A stretch of DNA of 44,915 nucleotides from Arthrobacter sp. S39. Its GTDB lineage: Bacteria > Actinomycetota > Actinomycetes > Actinomycetales > Micrococcaceae. Positions 31,946 through 39,566 of this stretch are shown here, one piece after another. The position numbers and the translations under genes are program-made. The DNA lies in the NCBI RefSeq assembly GCF_004320525.1, contig NZ_SIHX01000020.1, positions 1-44,915 of the forward strand, in the 5' to 3' direction. The notes beneath the pieces are model-generated. The model saw only the letters and a program-made list of their open reading frames with translations, was not told the DNA's origin and did not search any database. Positions within the stretch are counted from its first letter, which is position 1; each line of letters opens with the position of its first letter.

Positions 31946-33313
31946 TCAGGACTTAACCGTGAGGAGGTCGTTGTTCTTGGGCTCCCGGGTGAGCAGGATG
32001 AACACAATGGACACCACGGACATGGTGGCCAGGTAGGTCACCACCGACGCGGTGTCCTGGCCGGAGTCCTTGAAGATCTGGGCCACGATTCCCGGAGTGA
32101 AACCCGCGCCCAGAAGGGTCGCCAGCTGGTAGCCGAGGGATGCGCCGGTGTAGCGGGACGTGGTGCCGAACTGCTCGGACACGAAAGCCGCCAACGGACC
32201 AAAAAGCGTGGAGTGGATCATCAGGCCTATGGCAAACGCCACGAAGATCAGCATGATGTTGTTGGAGGACAGCAGCTGGAACATCGGCACCAGGTAGATG
32301 ACGAACACCACCAGGCCGCCGATCATGACGGGGCGCCGGCCGAGCCTGTCGGACAGCCGCCCGCCCAGGATGACGAACACGATGGACAGGGCCGACGCCG
32401 CGGCAAAGGCGTACAGTACGCCCTGCCGGTCCGCGCCCTTGGAGACTGCGAACGTGACCGAGAACGTTGCCATGACCACTTGCAGCCCGAAGCCGGCGGC
32501 TCCGGCCAGCATGGTGAAGACCAGCGTCCTGGGCCGGCGCAGCACCTGAAGTAGCGGGATGTCCCGTTTGGTGGCCAGTCCCTGCTTCAGGGCCTCCTGC
32601 TCTGCAAGCTCCCGTTCGGCCTTCTCCTGTTCGAGGGCGGCCTTGAAGATGGGGCTTTCGGAGACCTTGAGGCGGACGAACATGCCCACGCCCAACAGCA
32701 CGAAGGAGAGCAGGAACGGCACCCGCCAGCCCCAGGTGAGGAACTGGTCGTTCGGCAGGGCCGAGAACGCGCCCATGATCAGGGTGCCCAGGACTGCGCC
32801 GGTAGGGGCACCGGCGTTGACGAAGGAAGCCGCGAAGCCGCGCTTGCCCGATTCGGAATGTTCCAGCGCCATCAGTGCGGCGCCGCCCCATTCACCGCCC
32901 ACGGCGATGCCCTGGAAAACGCGGAGGATCACCAGCAGCACGGCACCCCACGGCCCGGCCACGGAGGCGTCCGGGACCACGCCGATCAGGGTGGAGGCGA
33001 TGCCCATGACCAGCATGGAGATGATGAGCATGCTCTTGCGGCCCAGCCTGTCACCGAAATGGCCGAAGATGATGCCGCCAAGCGGGCGTGCCACATAGCC
33101 GGCGGCGAACGTACCGTAAGCGGCCACCACCCCCACCCAGTCATCCATTCCGCTGAAGAAGACCTTGGGGAAAACCACGGCTGCCGCGGTGGCGTAGAGG
33201 AGGAAGTCGTAGTACTCGATGGTGCTGCCCAGGTAACTGGAGGCGATGACCGTGCGTGCTTCCTTGCGACGCTCGGCGGTGCCCATACCTTGAAGCTGTG
33301 TAACTCCGGACAT
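31946..33313 (-). CDS. MFS transporter, metabolite:H+ symporter type (CouT-like)
   Basis: A 455-residue transporter of the MHS group (shikimate, alpha-ketoglutarate and proline/betaine carriers). Its signatures are IEYYDFLLYATAAAVVFP in helix 1, GHFGDRLGRKSML, FQGIAVGGEWGGAALMALEH and GGRLSDRLGRRP. It lies 49 bases before the ligase gene and 39 after the MaoC gene. Proposed role: import of the aromatic acid used by the operon. AAAGGA lies before the ATG. Confidence 0.9.
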   Translation of the reverse strand: MSGVTQLQGMGTAERRKEARTVIASSYLGSTIEYYDFLLYATAAAVVFPKVFFSGMDDWVGVVAAYGTFAAGYVARPLGGIIFGHFGDRLGRKSMLIISMLVMGIASTLIGVVPDASVAGPWGAVLLVILRVFQGIAVGGEWGGAALMALEHSESGKRGFAASFVNAGAPTGAVLGTLIMGAFSALPNDQFLTWGWRVPFLLSFVLLGVGMFVRLKVSESPIFKAALEQEKAERELAEQEALKQGLATKRDIPLLQVLRRPRTLVFTMLAGAAGFGLQVVMATFSVTFAVSKGADRQGVLYAFAAASALSIVFVILGGRLSDRLGRRPVMIGGLVVFVIYLVPMFQLLSSNNIMLIFVAFAIGLMIHSTLFGPLAAFVSEQFGTTSRYTGASLGYQLATLLGAGFTPGIVAQIFKDSGQDTASVVTYLATMSVVSIVFILLTREPKNNDLLTVKS

Positions 33314-33352
33314 GGTTGTTCCTTTGAACAGAGAAATAAGGGCAGAAGTGAC

Positions 33353-33808
33353 TTACTTGTAGAAGCGGGCGAGGAATTCTGCGACGACGGCGGGGCGTTC
33401 CTGGCCTTCGATTTCGATGGTGTTGGCCACCTTGATCTGGGCGCCGCCCTTGACCTCGGTGACTTCGGCGATGGTGGCCTGCATGCGGATCCGCGAGCCC
33501 ACCTTCACCGGCGAGGTGAAGCGGACCTTGTCCAGGCCGTAGTTGACCTTCGCGGTCACGCCGTCCACGTCGAACAGCTCGCCCCAGAACGGGATGATCA
33601 GCGAAAGGGTGAGGAAGCCGTGGGCGATGGGTGCGCCGAACGGGCCGTCCTTGGCTCGTTCGGGGTCCACGTGGATCCACTGGTCATCGCCGGTGGCGTC
33701 GGCGAATTTGTTGATCTGTTCCTGGGTGATTTCGATGTATTCGGTGACCCCGAGGTCGGTGCCGGCGAGGGTGAGCAGTTTGTCGAAATCGACGACGAGA
33801 TTGGGCAT
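33353..33808 (-). CDS. MaoC-family (R)-specific enoyl-CoA hydratase (CouM-like)
   Basis: A 151-residue single hot-dog-fold hydratase. The hydratase signature FADATGDDQWIHVDPERA (36-53), with the Asp/His pair Asp41 and His46, is followed by FGAPIAHGFLTLS. It would add water to an enoyl-CoA such as a cinnamoyl-CoA thioester to give the 3-hydroxyacyl-CoA. AGGAGG lies six bases before the ATG. It is the fourth gene of the operon. Confidence 0.9.
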   Translation of the reverse strand: MPNLVVDFDKLLTLAGTDLGVTEYIEITQEQINKFADATGDDQWIHVDPERAKDGPFGAPIAHGFLTLSLIIPFWGELFDVDGVTAKVNYGLDKVRFTSPVKVGSRIRMQATIAEVTEVKGGAQIKVANTIEIEGQERPAVVAEFLARFYK

Positions 33809-33835
33809 CTTTGCCTCCTGGTTGGTGTTGGTGAG

Positions 33836-35080
33836 TTAGCGGGTGAAGGCGCTTTCGCCCGTGAGGGCGCGGCCGATGATGAGGGCGTTGATGTCGTGGG
33901 TGCCCTCGTAGGAGTAGACGGCCTCGGCGTCGGCATGGAACCTGGCGACGTCGGTCTCCAGGGTGATGCCGTTGCCGCCCACCACTTCGCGGGCGAGGGC
34001 CACGGTTTCGCGCATGAGCAGGCAGGTCTGCATCTTGGCCAGGGCAGAGTCCTGGTCGCGGTAGATGCCTTTGGCCTGCTGTTCGGTCAGCCGGACCACC
34101 AGGGACAGGGAAGCCGTGACGTTGCCGAGCATGCGGGCGAGTTTTTCCTGGACCAGCTGGAAGGAGCCCAGGGGGCGGCCGAACTGCTGGCGGCCGGTGA
34201 CGTAGCGGAGCGCCGCCTCGAACGCGCCAGCCTGCAGGCCGGTCGCGATCCACGCGACGTCAGAGCGCATGGCCCGGAGCATCGCCGCGACGTCCCGGAA
34301 CGAGTTCACGTTGTGCAGGCGCATGGACTCCGGCACGCGGACGCCGTCGAGGGTGATGTGGGCGTTCTGCATCATCCGCAGCGACGTTTTGCCGTGGATC
34401 TTCTCCAGCGTGACGCCCTGCGCCTCCCGCTCCACCAGGAACGCCTTCACGTGGCCGTCTTCCAGGTCCCGCGCAAAGACTGCCAGCACATCGGCGCTCG
34501 CGGCGCCGCCGATCCAGCGCTTGGCGCCGTCCAGGATCCATTCGTCACCGGCTTCGGTTCTGATCCGCCGTGCCGTGGTGGCGAGTCCGCCCGCGATGTC
34601 CGATCCGGAGTCCGGTTCGGTCAGGGAAAAGACGCCCTTCAGCGAGAAGTCGATGACCTTGGGCATCCACTCGGCCTGCTGCTCCGGTGAGGCTCCCACC
34701 CGGATGGCGGTGCGGAACAGCCCGGCCTGGGACGTGTACCAGGTGGCCAGCGACGCGTCAGTGCGGGCCAGCTCGAAGATCCGGAAGCCCTGGTAGATGC
34801 CCCTGGCCTGGCTGTTGTCTGAGCCGGCGCCGCCGGTCAGTTCAGCGGGTTCCATCAGGTCCAGGCCGATCAGCGGTTGGGCGAGCTGGGCAGGGAACTC
34901 GCCCCGTTCCCAGTAATCGGCCAGCAGCGGCTGAGCTTCCCGGTCCAGAAAGCTCCGCAGCCGTCCCAGCACGCCGCGCTCGTCCTCCGTGAGCAGGGAC
35001 TCGGCGTCGTAGTAGTCGCAGACGCCGTAAAGCCGGGTCTTTTCGGCAGTAGGGGTCTGCTCAATCATGGTGGCGCCCAT
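33836..35080 (-). CDS. acyl-CoA dehydrogenase, glutaryl-CoA dehydrogenase-like
   Basis: A 414-residue flavoprotein that forms an alpha-beta double bond in an acyl-CoA. It has LTEPDSGSDIAGGL, the FAD/substrate signature, and near the C-terminus SYEGTHDINALIIGRALTG; in glutaryl-CoA dehydrogenases the Glu of YEGTHDI is the catalytic base (here about Glu392). The start follows the amidohydrolase stop in TGAGATG, favouring the ATG at 35080 over that at 35068. In this operon it could oxidise the saturated (dihydro) side chain to the cinnamoyl-CoA, widening the substrate range. That role is inference. Confidence 0.9.
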   Translation of the reverse strand: MGATMIEQTPTAEKTRLYGVCDYYDAESLLTEDERGVLGRLRSFLDREAQPLLADYWERGEFPAQLAQPLIGLDLMEPAELTGGAGSDNSQARGIYQGFRIFELARTDASLATWYTSQAGLFRTAIRVGASPEQQAEWMPKVIDFSLKGVFSLTEPDSGSDIAGGLATTARRIRTEAGDEWILDGAKRWIGGAASADVLAVFARDLEDGHVKAFLVEREAQGVTLEKIHGKTSLRMMQNAHITLDGVRVPESMRLHNVNSFRDVAAMLRAMRSDVAWIATGLQAGAFEAALRYVTGRQQFGRPLGSFQLVQEKLARMLGNVTASLSLVVRLTEQQAKGIYRDQDSALAKMQTCLLMRETVALAREVVGGNGITLETDVARFHADAEAVYSYEGTHDINALIIGRALTGESAFTR

Positions 35081-35081
35081 C

Positions 35082-35975
35082 TCAGCCGCCCAGCCCGAGC
35101 AGGCGGACGGCGTTGGCTTTGAGGATTTTGGGCCGGACCTCGTCCTTGAGCGGCAGGTCCGCGAACGCACTGAGCCATTTTTGCGGGGTGATGAGGGGGA
35201 AATCGGTGCCGAAGAGGACCTTGTCCTGCAGGTAGGAGTTGGACGCCTTCACCAGGGATTCCGGGAAGTATTTGGGGGACCAGCCGGAGAGATCGATGAA
35301 CACGTTGGCTTTGTGGGTGGCGATGGAGTTCGCTTCGTCCTGCCACGGCACGGACGGGTGGGCCATGATGATCTGCAGTTCGGGGAAGTCGGCGGCAACG
35401 GCGTCCAGCAGCAGCGGGTTGGAATAGGCCAGCTTGATGCCGTAGCCGCCGGGCAGTCCGGCTCCCATGCCGTTCTGTCCGGTGTGGAAAATGGCGGGCA
35501 GGCAGAGTTCCTGGAGGGTTTCCCAGAGCGGGTAGAACTGTTCGTTGGAGGGGTCGAAGCCCTGCAGGGAGGGGTGGAATTTGAAGCCGCGGGCGCCGAG
35601 ATCGATGGCCTGGTGCTTGGCACCCTGGATCGCGTCGGTTCCGGTTCGCGGGTCCACGCTGCCGAACGGGATCAGCACATCGTTGTTCCGGGCGGCCCCC
35701 GCGATCAGTTCCGGGATGCTGTTGGGTTCGTGCTTGAGCTGCGTCCGCGCGTCGACGGTGAAGACGACGGCGGCCATGTTCAGTCCGCGGTAGACCTCGG
35801 CGATGCGGTCCAGGGACGGCGTGCGGTCCTCGGACTTGAAATACTTCGCGGAAGCCTCGGTGAGGGTCGGCGGCAGGGAGCCGTGCCCACAGCTGTCCAC
35901 CTCGAGGTGGACATGCATGTCGATCGCGTCCAGCGCGGCGGCATTGATGCCCAGTTCATAACGTTTTGAGGCCAT
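35082..35975 (-). CDS. amidohydrolase-family protein (CouO-like beta-ketoacyl-CoA cleavage)
   Basis: A 297-residue metal-dependent hydrolase of the amidohydrolase 2 group. Probable metal ligands are His21 and His23 (DMHVHLE), His164 (IFHTGQ), His206 (MAHPSVPW) and Asp258 (GTDFPL). Relatives include decarboxylases. In the Rhodococcus p-hydroxycinnamate system a protein of this family cleaves the beta-keto thioester to release the aromatic acid. It starts two bases after the dehydrogenase stop codon and is coupled to the next gene. That it has the Cou role is inferred from the gene set. Confidence 0.85.
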   Translation of the reverse strand: MASKRYELGINAAALDAIDMHVHLEVDSCGHGSLPPTLTEASAKYFKSEDRTPSLDRIAEVYRGLNMAAVVFTVDARTQLKHEPNSIPELIAGAARNNDVLIPFGSVDPRTGTDAIQGAKHQAIDLGARGFKFHPSLQGFDPSNEQFYPLWETLQELCLPAIFHTGQNGMGAGLPGGYGIKLAYSNPLLLDAVAADFPELQIIMAHPSVPWQDEANSIATHKANVFIDLSGWSPKYFPESLVKASNSYLQDKVLFGTDFPLITPQKWLSAFADLPLKDEVRPKILKANAVRLLGLGG

Positions 35976-35977
35976 GG

Positions 35978-36913
35978 TCAGCGGGCCTGGGCCGGTTCGG
36001 GCTTGAGTTCCTCGGGCAGGGGGAGGAATTCCTCGCCAACGCTTTGGAGTTTGTCGCCGAACAGGGCGCCAAAGCTATCGATCAGGTCGGTGTAGCTCCA
36101 GCCTCCGTCACGGTATTCGGTGGCTGCGGCCTCGGGGTGGGTCCAGAGTTGGAGCCGGTCACCGCCGGCGCCGATGGCCTGGCCGGTGATCCCGGCGGCC
36201 TCGTCGGAGGCGAGGAAGGCAACGAGTCCGGAGACGTCGTCGGCCGTTCCGAAACCGAGATCGTGGCGGAAGAAGGACGGCATTGCCTCGCCGCGTTCGT
36301 CCGCCTCGACGGCCTTCTGGAAGTACGGGACGGTCTTGGTCATCGCGGTCGCCGCGACGGGGATCACGGTGTTGACGGTGACGCCGGCCTTCTTCATTTC
36401 CAGGGCCCAGGTGCGGACCATGCCCACAATTCCGGCCTTGGCGGCGGCGTAGTTGGTCTGGCCGAAGTTGCCGCGCTGGCCGGTGGGGGAGCCGATGGTG
36501 ATGATCCGGCCCGGGATGTTGTTTTCCTTGAAGTAGCCGAACGCTTCCCGGACGCAGGTGAAGGTGCCCTTCAGATGGACGTTGATGACCAGGTCGAAGT
36601 CTTCGTCGGTCATCTTCAGCAGGGACTTGTCGCGCAGGATCCCGGCGTTGGTGACGAGGATGTCCAGCCGGCCGAACTCGGAGACCGCCGTCTGCACGAG
36701 CTGCCTGGCGACTTCCGTGCTCCCGACGGGGGCGACGACGGAAACCGCACGTCCGCCGTCGGCCTCAATGGTGCGGACGGCCTCCGCTGCGACGTCCGCG
36801 TCCACATCGTTGATGACGACGGCGGCACCCTGGCGGGCGAGTTCCCGGGCGTAGGCAAGGCCCAGGCCCCGCCCACTCCCTGTGACGATTGCTACTTTGC
36901 CTGACAGGCTCAT
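35978..36913 (-). CDS. short-chain dehydrogenase/reductase (CouN-like 3-hydroxyacyl-CoA dehydrogenase)
   Basis: A 311-residue SDR. The cofactor loop is TGSGRGLG (11-18), NAG is at 89-91, and the catalytic set is Ser142, Tyr155 and Lys159 (YAAAK). A C-terminal extension of about 50 residues beyond the basic fold resembles that of HSD17B4-type enzymes, which oxidise 3-hydroxyacyl-CoA. It is the first gene of the operon, with AAAGGAG five bases before the ATG, and its promoter carries an inverted-repeat operator shared with the divergent MarR gene. Confidence 0.92.
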   Translation of the reverse strand: MSLSGKVAIVTGSGRGLGLAYARELARQGAAVVINDVDADVAAEAVRTIEADGGRAVSVVAPVGSTEVARQLVQTAVSEFGRLDILVTNAGILRDKSLLKMTDEDFDLVINVHLKGTFTCVREAFGYFKENNIPGRIITIGSPTGQRGNFGQTNYAAAKAGIVGMVRTWALEMKKAGVTVNTVIPVAATAMTKTVPYFQKAVEADERGEAMPSFFRHDLGFGTADDVSGLVAFLASDEAAGITGQAIGAGGDRLQLWTHPEAAATEYRDGGWSYTDLIDSFGALFGDKLQSVGEEFLPLPEELKPEPAQAR

Positions 36914-36972
36914 CGCTGCTCCTTTGCTAGCTGACCGTGCATCCCGCCGTCCGGCATGGGATGCTGTTCTGT

Positions 36973-37005
36973 ATCCATGAGAATATGGATTGTTGTAAAT
37001 GTCAA
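36973..37005 (-). promoter_or_regulatory. catabolic operon promoter with MarR operator
   Basis: On the minus strand a perfect -35 TTGACA (37005-37000) stands 17 bases from TCTCAT (36982-36977). ATCCAT-N6-ATGGAT (36973-36990) covers this -10 position and is an 18-base candidate operator. Binding there would block transcription, as expected for a MarR repressor released by its CoA-thioester ligand. Confidence 0.6.
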
Positions 37006-37037
37006 TGATTTATTTTGGGAACTATCTGGAGCGGGCC

Positions 37038-37514
37038 ATGACGATCGAAACACGGGGCGAAAAGCTTGCCGGCACTGAGAAGCTGGTGGCTGCCCCGATC
37101 ACCAACGACGTGGGGTTCCTCCTGGCCAAACTGCATGCCGCCGGATCTGTCCTGAACAACCAGGCCCTGGCCGAGTTCGATCTCAAGGAGCGCTCGTACT
37201 CGGTGCTGATCCTCGCCAACAGCGGCCTGGAGCCGACCCAGCGTGAGCTCGCCGACTTCCTCAGCCTGGATCCCAGCCAGATCGTCGCCCTGGTGGATGA
37301 GCTCGAAAAGCGCGGCCTCGTGGTCCGGGCGCCCGGCAAGCAGGACCGCCGGGCGAAAACCGTGACCGCAACGCCTGCTGGTGCCAAACTTCACGCGAGG
37401 GCATCCGAGGCAGCCGCCCGCGCCGAGACGGAGGCGCTGGACGGCCTCGAAGCAGCCGAGGTGGCCACCCTCAAGGCGCTGCTGCGCAAAGCGCTTTGGG
37501 GCCACACGGAGTAG
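37038..37514 (+). CDS. MarR-family transcriptional regulator (CouR-like)
   Basis: A 158-residue winged-helix regulator. The HTH is TQRELADFLSLDPSQIVALV followed by DELEKRGLVVRAPGKQDRRA, with a typical wing. The ATG at 37038 is preferred over one at 36999 because GGAG lies eight bases before it. It is divergent from the six-gene catabolic operon, with the inverted repeat between. In Rhodococcus the equivalent CouR is a MarR repressor that responds to p-coumaroyl-CoA; the same logic is proposed here. Confidence 0.9.
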   Translation: MTIETRGEKLAGTEKLVAAPITNDVGFLLAKLHAAGSVLNNQALAEFDLKERSYSVLILANSGLEPTQRELADFLSLDPSQIVALVDELEKRGLVVRAPGKQDRRAKTVTATPAGAKLHARASEAAARAETEALDGLEAAEVATLKALLRKALWGHTE

Positions 37515-37548
37515 TCCCGGCGCGAACGTACACCTGCGGCCCGGCGCG

Positions 37549-37554
37549 TAGGCT
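37549..37554 (+). promoter_or_regulatory. -10 box TAGGCT of HD hydrolase gene
   Basis: TAGGCT ends six bases before the ATG at 37561. GAGGG directly precedes the start codon, too close for a normal ribosome binding site. Confidence 0.5.
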
Positions 37555-37560
37555 TGAGGG

Positions 37561-38244
37561 ATGTCAGACCAGCACTCCACGGCGCACAGCCCCGCACCCA
37601 GATTCACCGTTGAGACCGCCAAGGTCCTGGCCGAGGTGGCCCACAACCGCCAGAAGGACAAGCTCAAGCGGCCGTACCGGGACCACGTGATCGCGGTGGG
37701 GGATGCGCTGGCGGATTTCGACGACGACATCCGGATCGCCGGGTACCTGCATGACATTGCGGAGGACACTCCCATCACCCGGCAGGCGCTGCTGGACATG
37801 GGCGTCTCCGAACGTGCCGTGGGGATCATCGAGCGGGTCACCAACCGGCTCCACGAGAATCCTGACGACTACGCCTCCGGAATCCTGGAAATCGCCGAGG
37901 ACCACGACGCCGCGCTGGTCAAGATCGCGGACAACGCCCACAATTCACTGCCCGAGCGCGTCAAGGCGCTGGCGGAGAAGTGGCCGGACAAGCCGCCGGT
38001 CACCAAGTACCGCGATGCCCGTCCGGTACTTTATGCCGCCGTCGAGGTGGAGGAAATCCGCAAGATCCTGGCGCGGGTAAACCCGTGGCTGCTGGAGGAG
38101 CTGGACGACAGGCTGGATGACGAGGATGACACCGACTACGAGAACCTGGCCTACGACGACGCCCCGGCGGCCGAGCCTGCCCCGGTGGCCGAGCAGGTCG
38201 GGACCCCGGAGTCCGCAGACAGCGCTAGGGACGCGGAGCGGTAG
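37561..38244 (+). CDS. HD-domain metal-dependent phosphohydrolase
   Basis: A 227-residue protein of the HD fold related to the hydrolase half of RelA/SpoT. His42 (YRDH), His64-Asp65 with Glu68-Asp69 (YLHDIAEDTP) and KIADNAHNS (121-129) give the metal and catalytic set. It has no synthetase, TGS or ACT domain, so it resembles small alarmone hydrolases, although other nucleotides are possible. The last 45 residues are acidic and Ala/Pro rich, probably disordered. Its final 20 bases overlap the convergent LtrA-type gene. Confidence 0.85.
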   Translation: MSDQHSTAHSPAPRFTVETAKVLAEVAHNRQKDKLKRPYRDHVIAVGDALADFDDDIRIAGYLHDIAEDTPITRQALLDMGVSERAVGIIERVTNRLHENPDDYASGILEIAEDHDAALVKIADNAHNSLPERVKALAEKWPDKPPVTKYRDARPVLYAAVEVEEIRKILARVNPWLLEELDDRLDDEDDTDYENLAYDDAPAAEPAPVAEQVGTPESADSARDAER

Positions 38245-39481
38245 TCCCTGCCTCAAGTTTTTCTAGTGCCTGATGCAGCCGTTCTGCGCCGCGGCGCTCA
38301 TCGATGATGATCGAAACGGCGAGGGCCAGCACGATGACCAGCAGGCACACGGGCATGGAGGCACCGGCTGCCGCCAGGCCGATTGATCCGGCCAGTGCCA
38401 CCAGCACCCCTGCGGCCACGGTGATAATGGTGCGGTCAGCGCCGACCATCACGCTGTAAAGCCACGTCAGCGAGACTTTGAACAACGCGACTGGGACGGC
38501 AATGCTGGCCACGGCGATTGCTCCGCTGATGTGTGCCTCGTGGTCGATGTAGTAGGCGGCCACGTGCAGTCCGGCGCCGGTGGCCGCGATGGCCGCGAAG
38601 ATGGGGATGTGCCCGTAACCGAAGAGGTATGACCGGTGCCGGCGCAGGTGCAGCGCGCGCCCCGCAGGAAGCATGAAGTAGATCCACCACATACCGAACG
38701 CCAGGGCAGTGCCGCTGAATCCCACCAGCGCCGCATCGACGCTCCAGCCATGGTGGGCCACGATGGCGCGGAGGGTTTCGATGGCGCCGATGAGGCACTC
38801 GCCCAACGCGATGATGGCCAGGAGGCCGTAGCGCTCGGCGATGTGGTGCGCGTGCCATGGCGTCCTGGCCTTGCGTTCGGCGGCGTAGGGCGTGGCCATC
38901 TCCAGCACTATCAAAGGCACTGTCATGAGGAACGTGGTGGCTACATCGGTCTCGATGATCAGCACCACGATCCAGCCAAGCTGAACCACGGCCAGGTATT
39001 TCGCGTAGCGCAGGCAGGTGTCGCGGCGGGCAGGGTCCTGCCTGGACGCCCGCACCCACTGCGTCACCAGGGCCAGGCGCATGAGCACATAGCCGCCGAC
39101 AATCACACGGTTGTCGACGTGGTGTCCTTCAACGATTGAGTGAAACATGGGCTCAATACCCATCGCCAGGATCAGGACGCCGACTATTTGGACCATGGTG
39201 ACCACGCGGAACACCCAGTCGTCGGTGTCGTAGGCGCTGGCAAACCAGGTGAAGTTGATCCAGGCCCAGATCACCGCGAACATTGCGAAGGAGAATCCCA
39301 GCAGTCCGGCGCCGAAGTGGGCTTCGGCGATCTCGTGGGCGAACTGGCTGCCGGCCACGCCGAAGGCAATGACAAAGGTCAGGTCGAAGAACAGCTCCAG
39401 GGGCGTGGCCGCACGGTGCTTCTCATGCGGATCCCGGCCGCCCATGCGGGCGAAGGCATGCCGAAGGGGGTTTGAGGACAT
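38225..39481 (-). CDS. low-temperature-requirement A (LtrA) family membrane protein
   Basis: A 418-residue membrane protein with about ten helices. The family signatures are present: ATPLELFFDLTFVIAFG (25-41) and HIAERYGLLAIIALGECLIG in the middle. The biochemical function of LtrA proteins is unclear; the name comes from a Listeria cold-growth mutant. No Shine-Dalgarno precedes the ATG, but a TANNNT box does at the leaderless distance. Confidence 0.88.
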   Translation of the reverse strand: MSSNPLRHAFARMGGRDPHEKHRAATPLELFFDLTFVIAFGVAGSQFAHEIAEAHFGAGLLGFSFAMFAVIWAWINFTWFASAYDTDDWVFRVVTMVQIVGVLILAMGIEPMFHSIVEGHHVDNRVIVGGYVLMRLALVTQWVRASRQDPARRDTCLRYAKYLAVVQLGWIVVLIIETDVATTFLMTVPLIVLEMATPYAAERKARTPWHAHHIAERYGLLAIIALGECLIGAIETLRAIVAHHGWSVDAALVGFSGTALAFGMWWIYFMLPAGRALHLRRHRSYLFGYGHIPIFAAIAATGAGLHVAAYYIDHEAHISGAIAVASIAVPVALFKVSLTWLYSVMVGADRTIITVAAGVLVALAGSIGLAAAGASMPVCLLVIVLALAVSIIIDERRGAERLHQALEKLEAGTTAPRP

Positions 39482-39487
39482 AGTTCA

Positions 39488-39493
39488 AACGTA
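39488..39493 (-). promoter_or_regulatory. -10 box TACGTT, leaderless start of LtrA-type gene
   Basis: The minus-strand TACGTT ends six bases before the ATG at 39481. No Shine-Dalgarno sequence is present. Confidence 0.5.
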
Positions 39494-39566
39494 CCGTCGG
39501 CGAGGTTCCGGCTCCAGCGTGCAATGTTGCATGACGCAGCGGCTTATGAATGCCACTGGACGGGTG

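Noticed and set aside
32858..34690. 610-residue plus-strand open frame
   Set aside because: Lies opposite the MFS, MaoC and acyl-CoA dehydrogenase genes, all of which have strong family motifs. It is a shadow frame.
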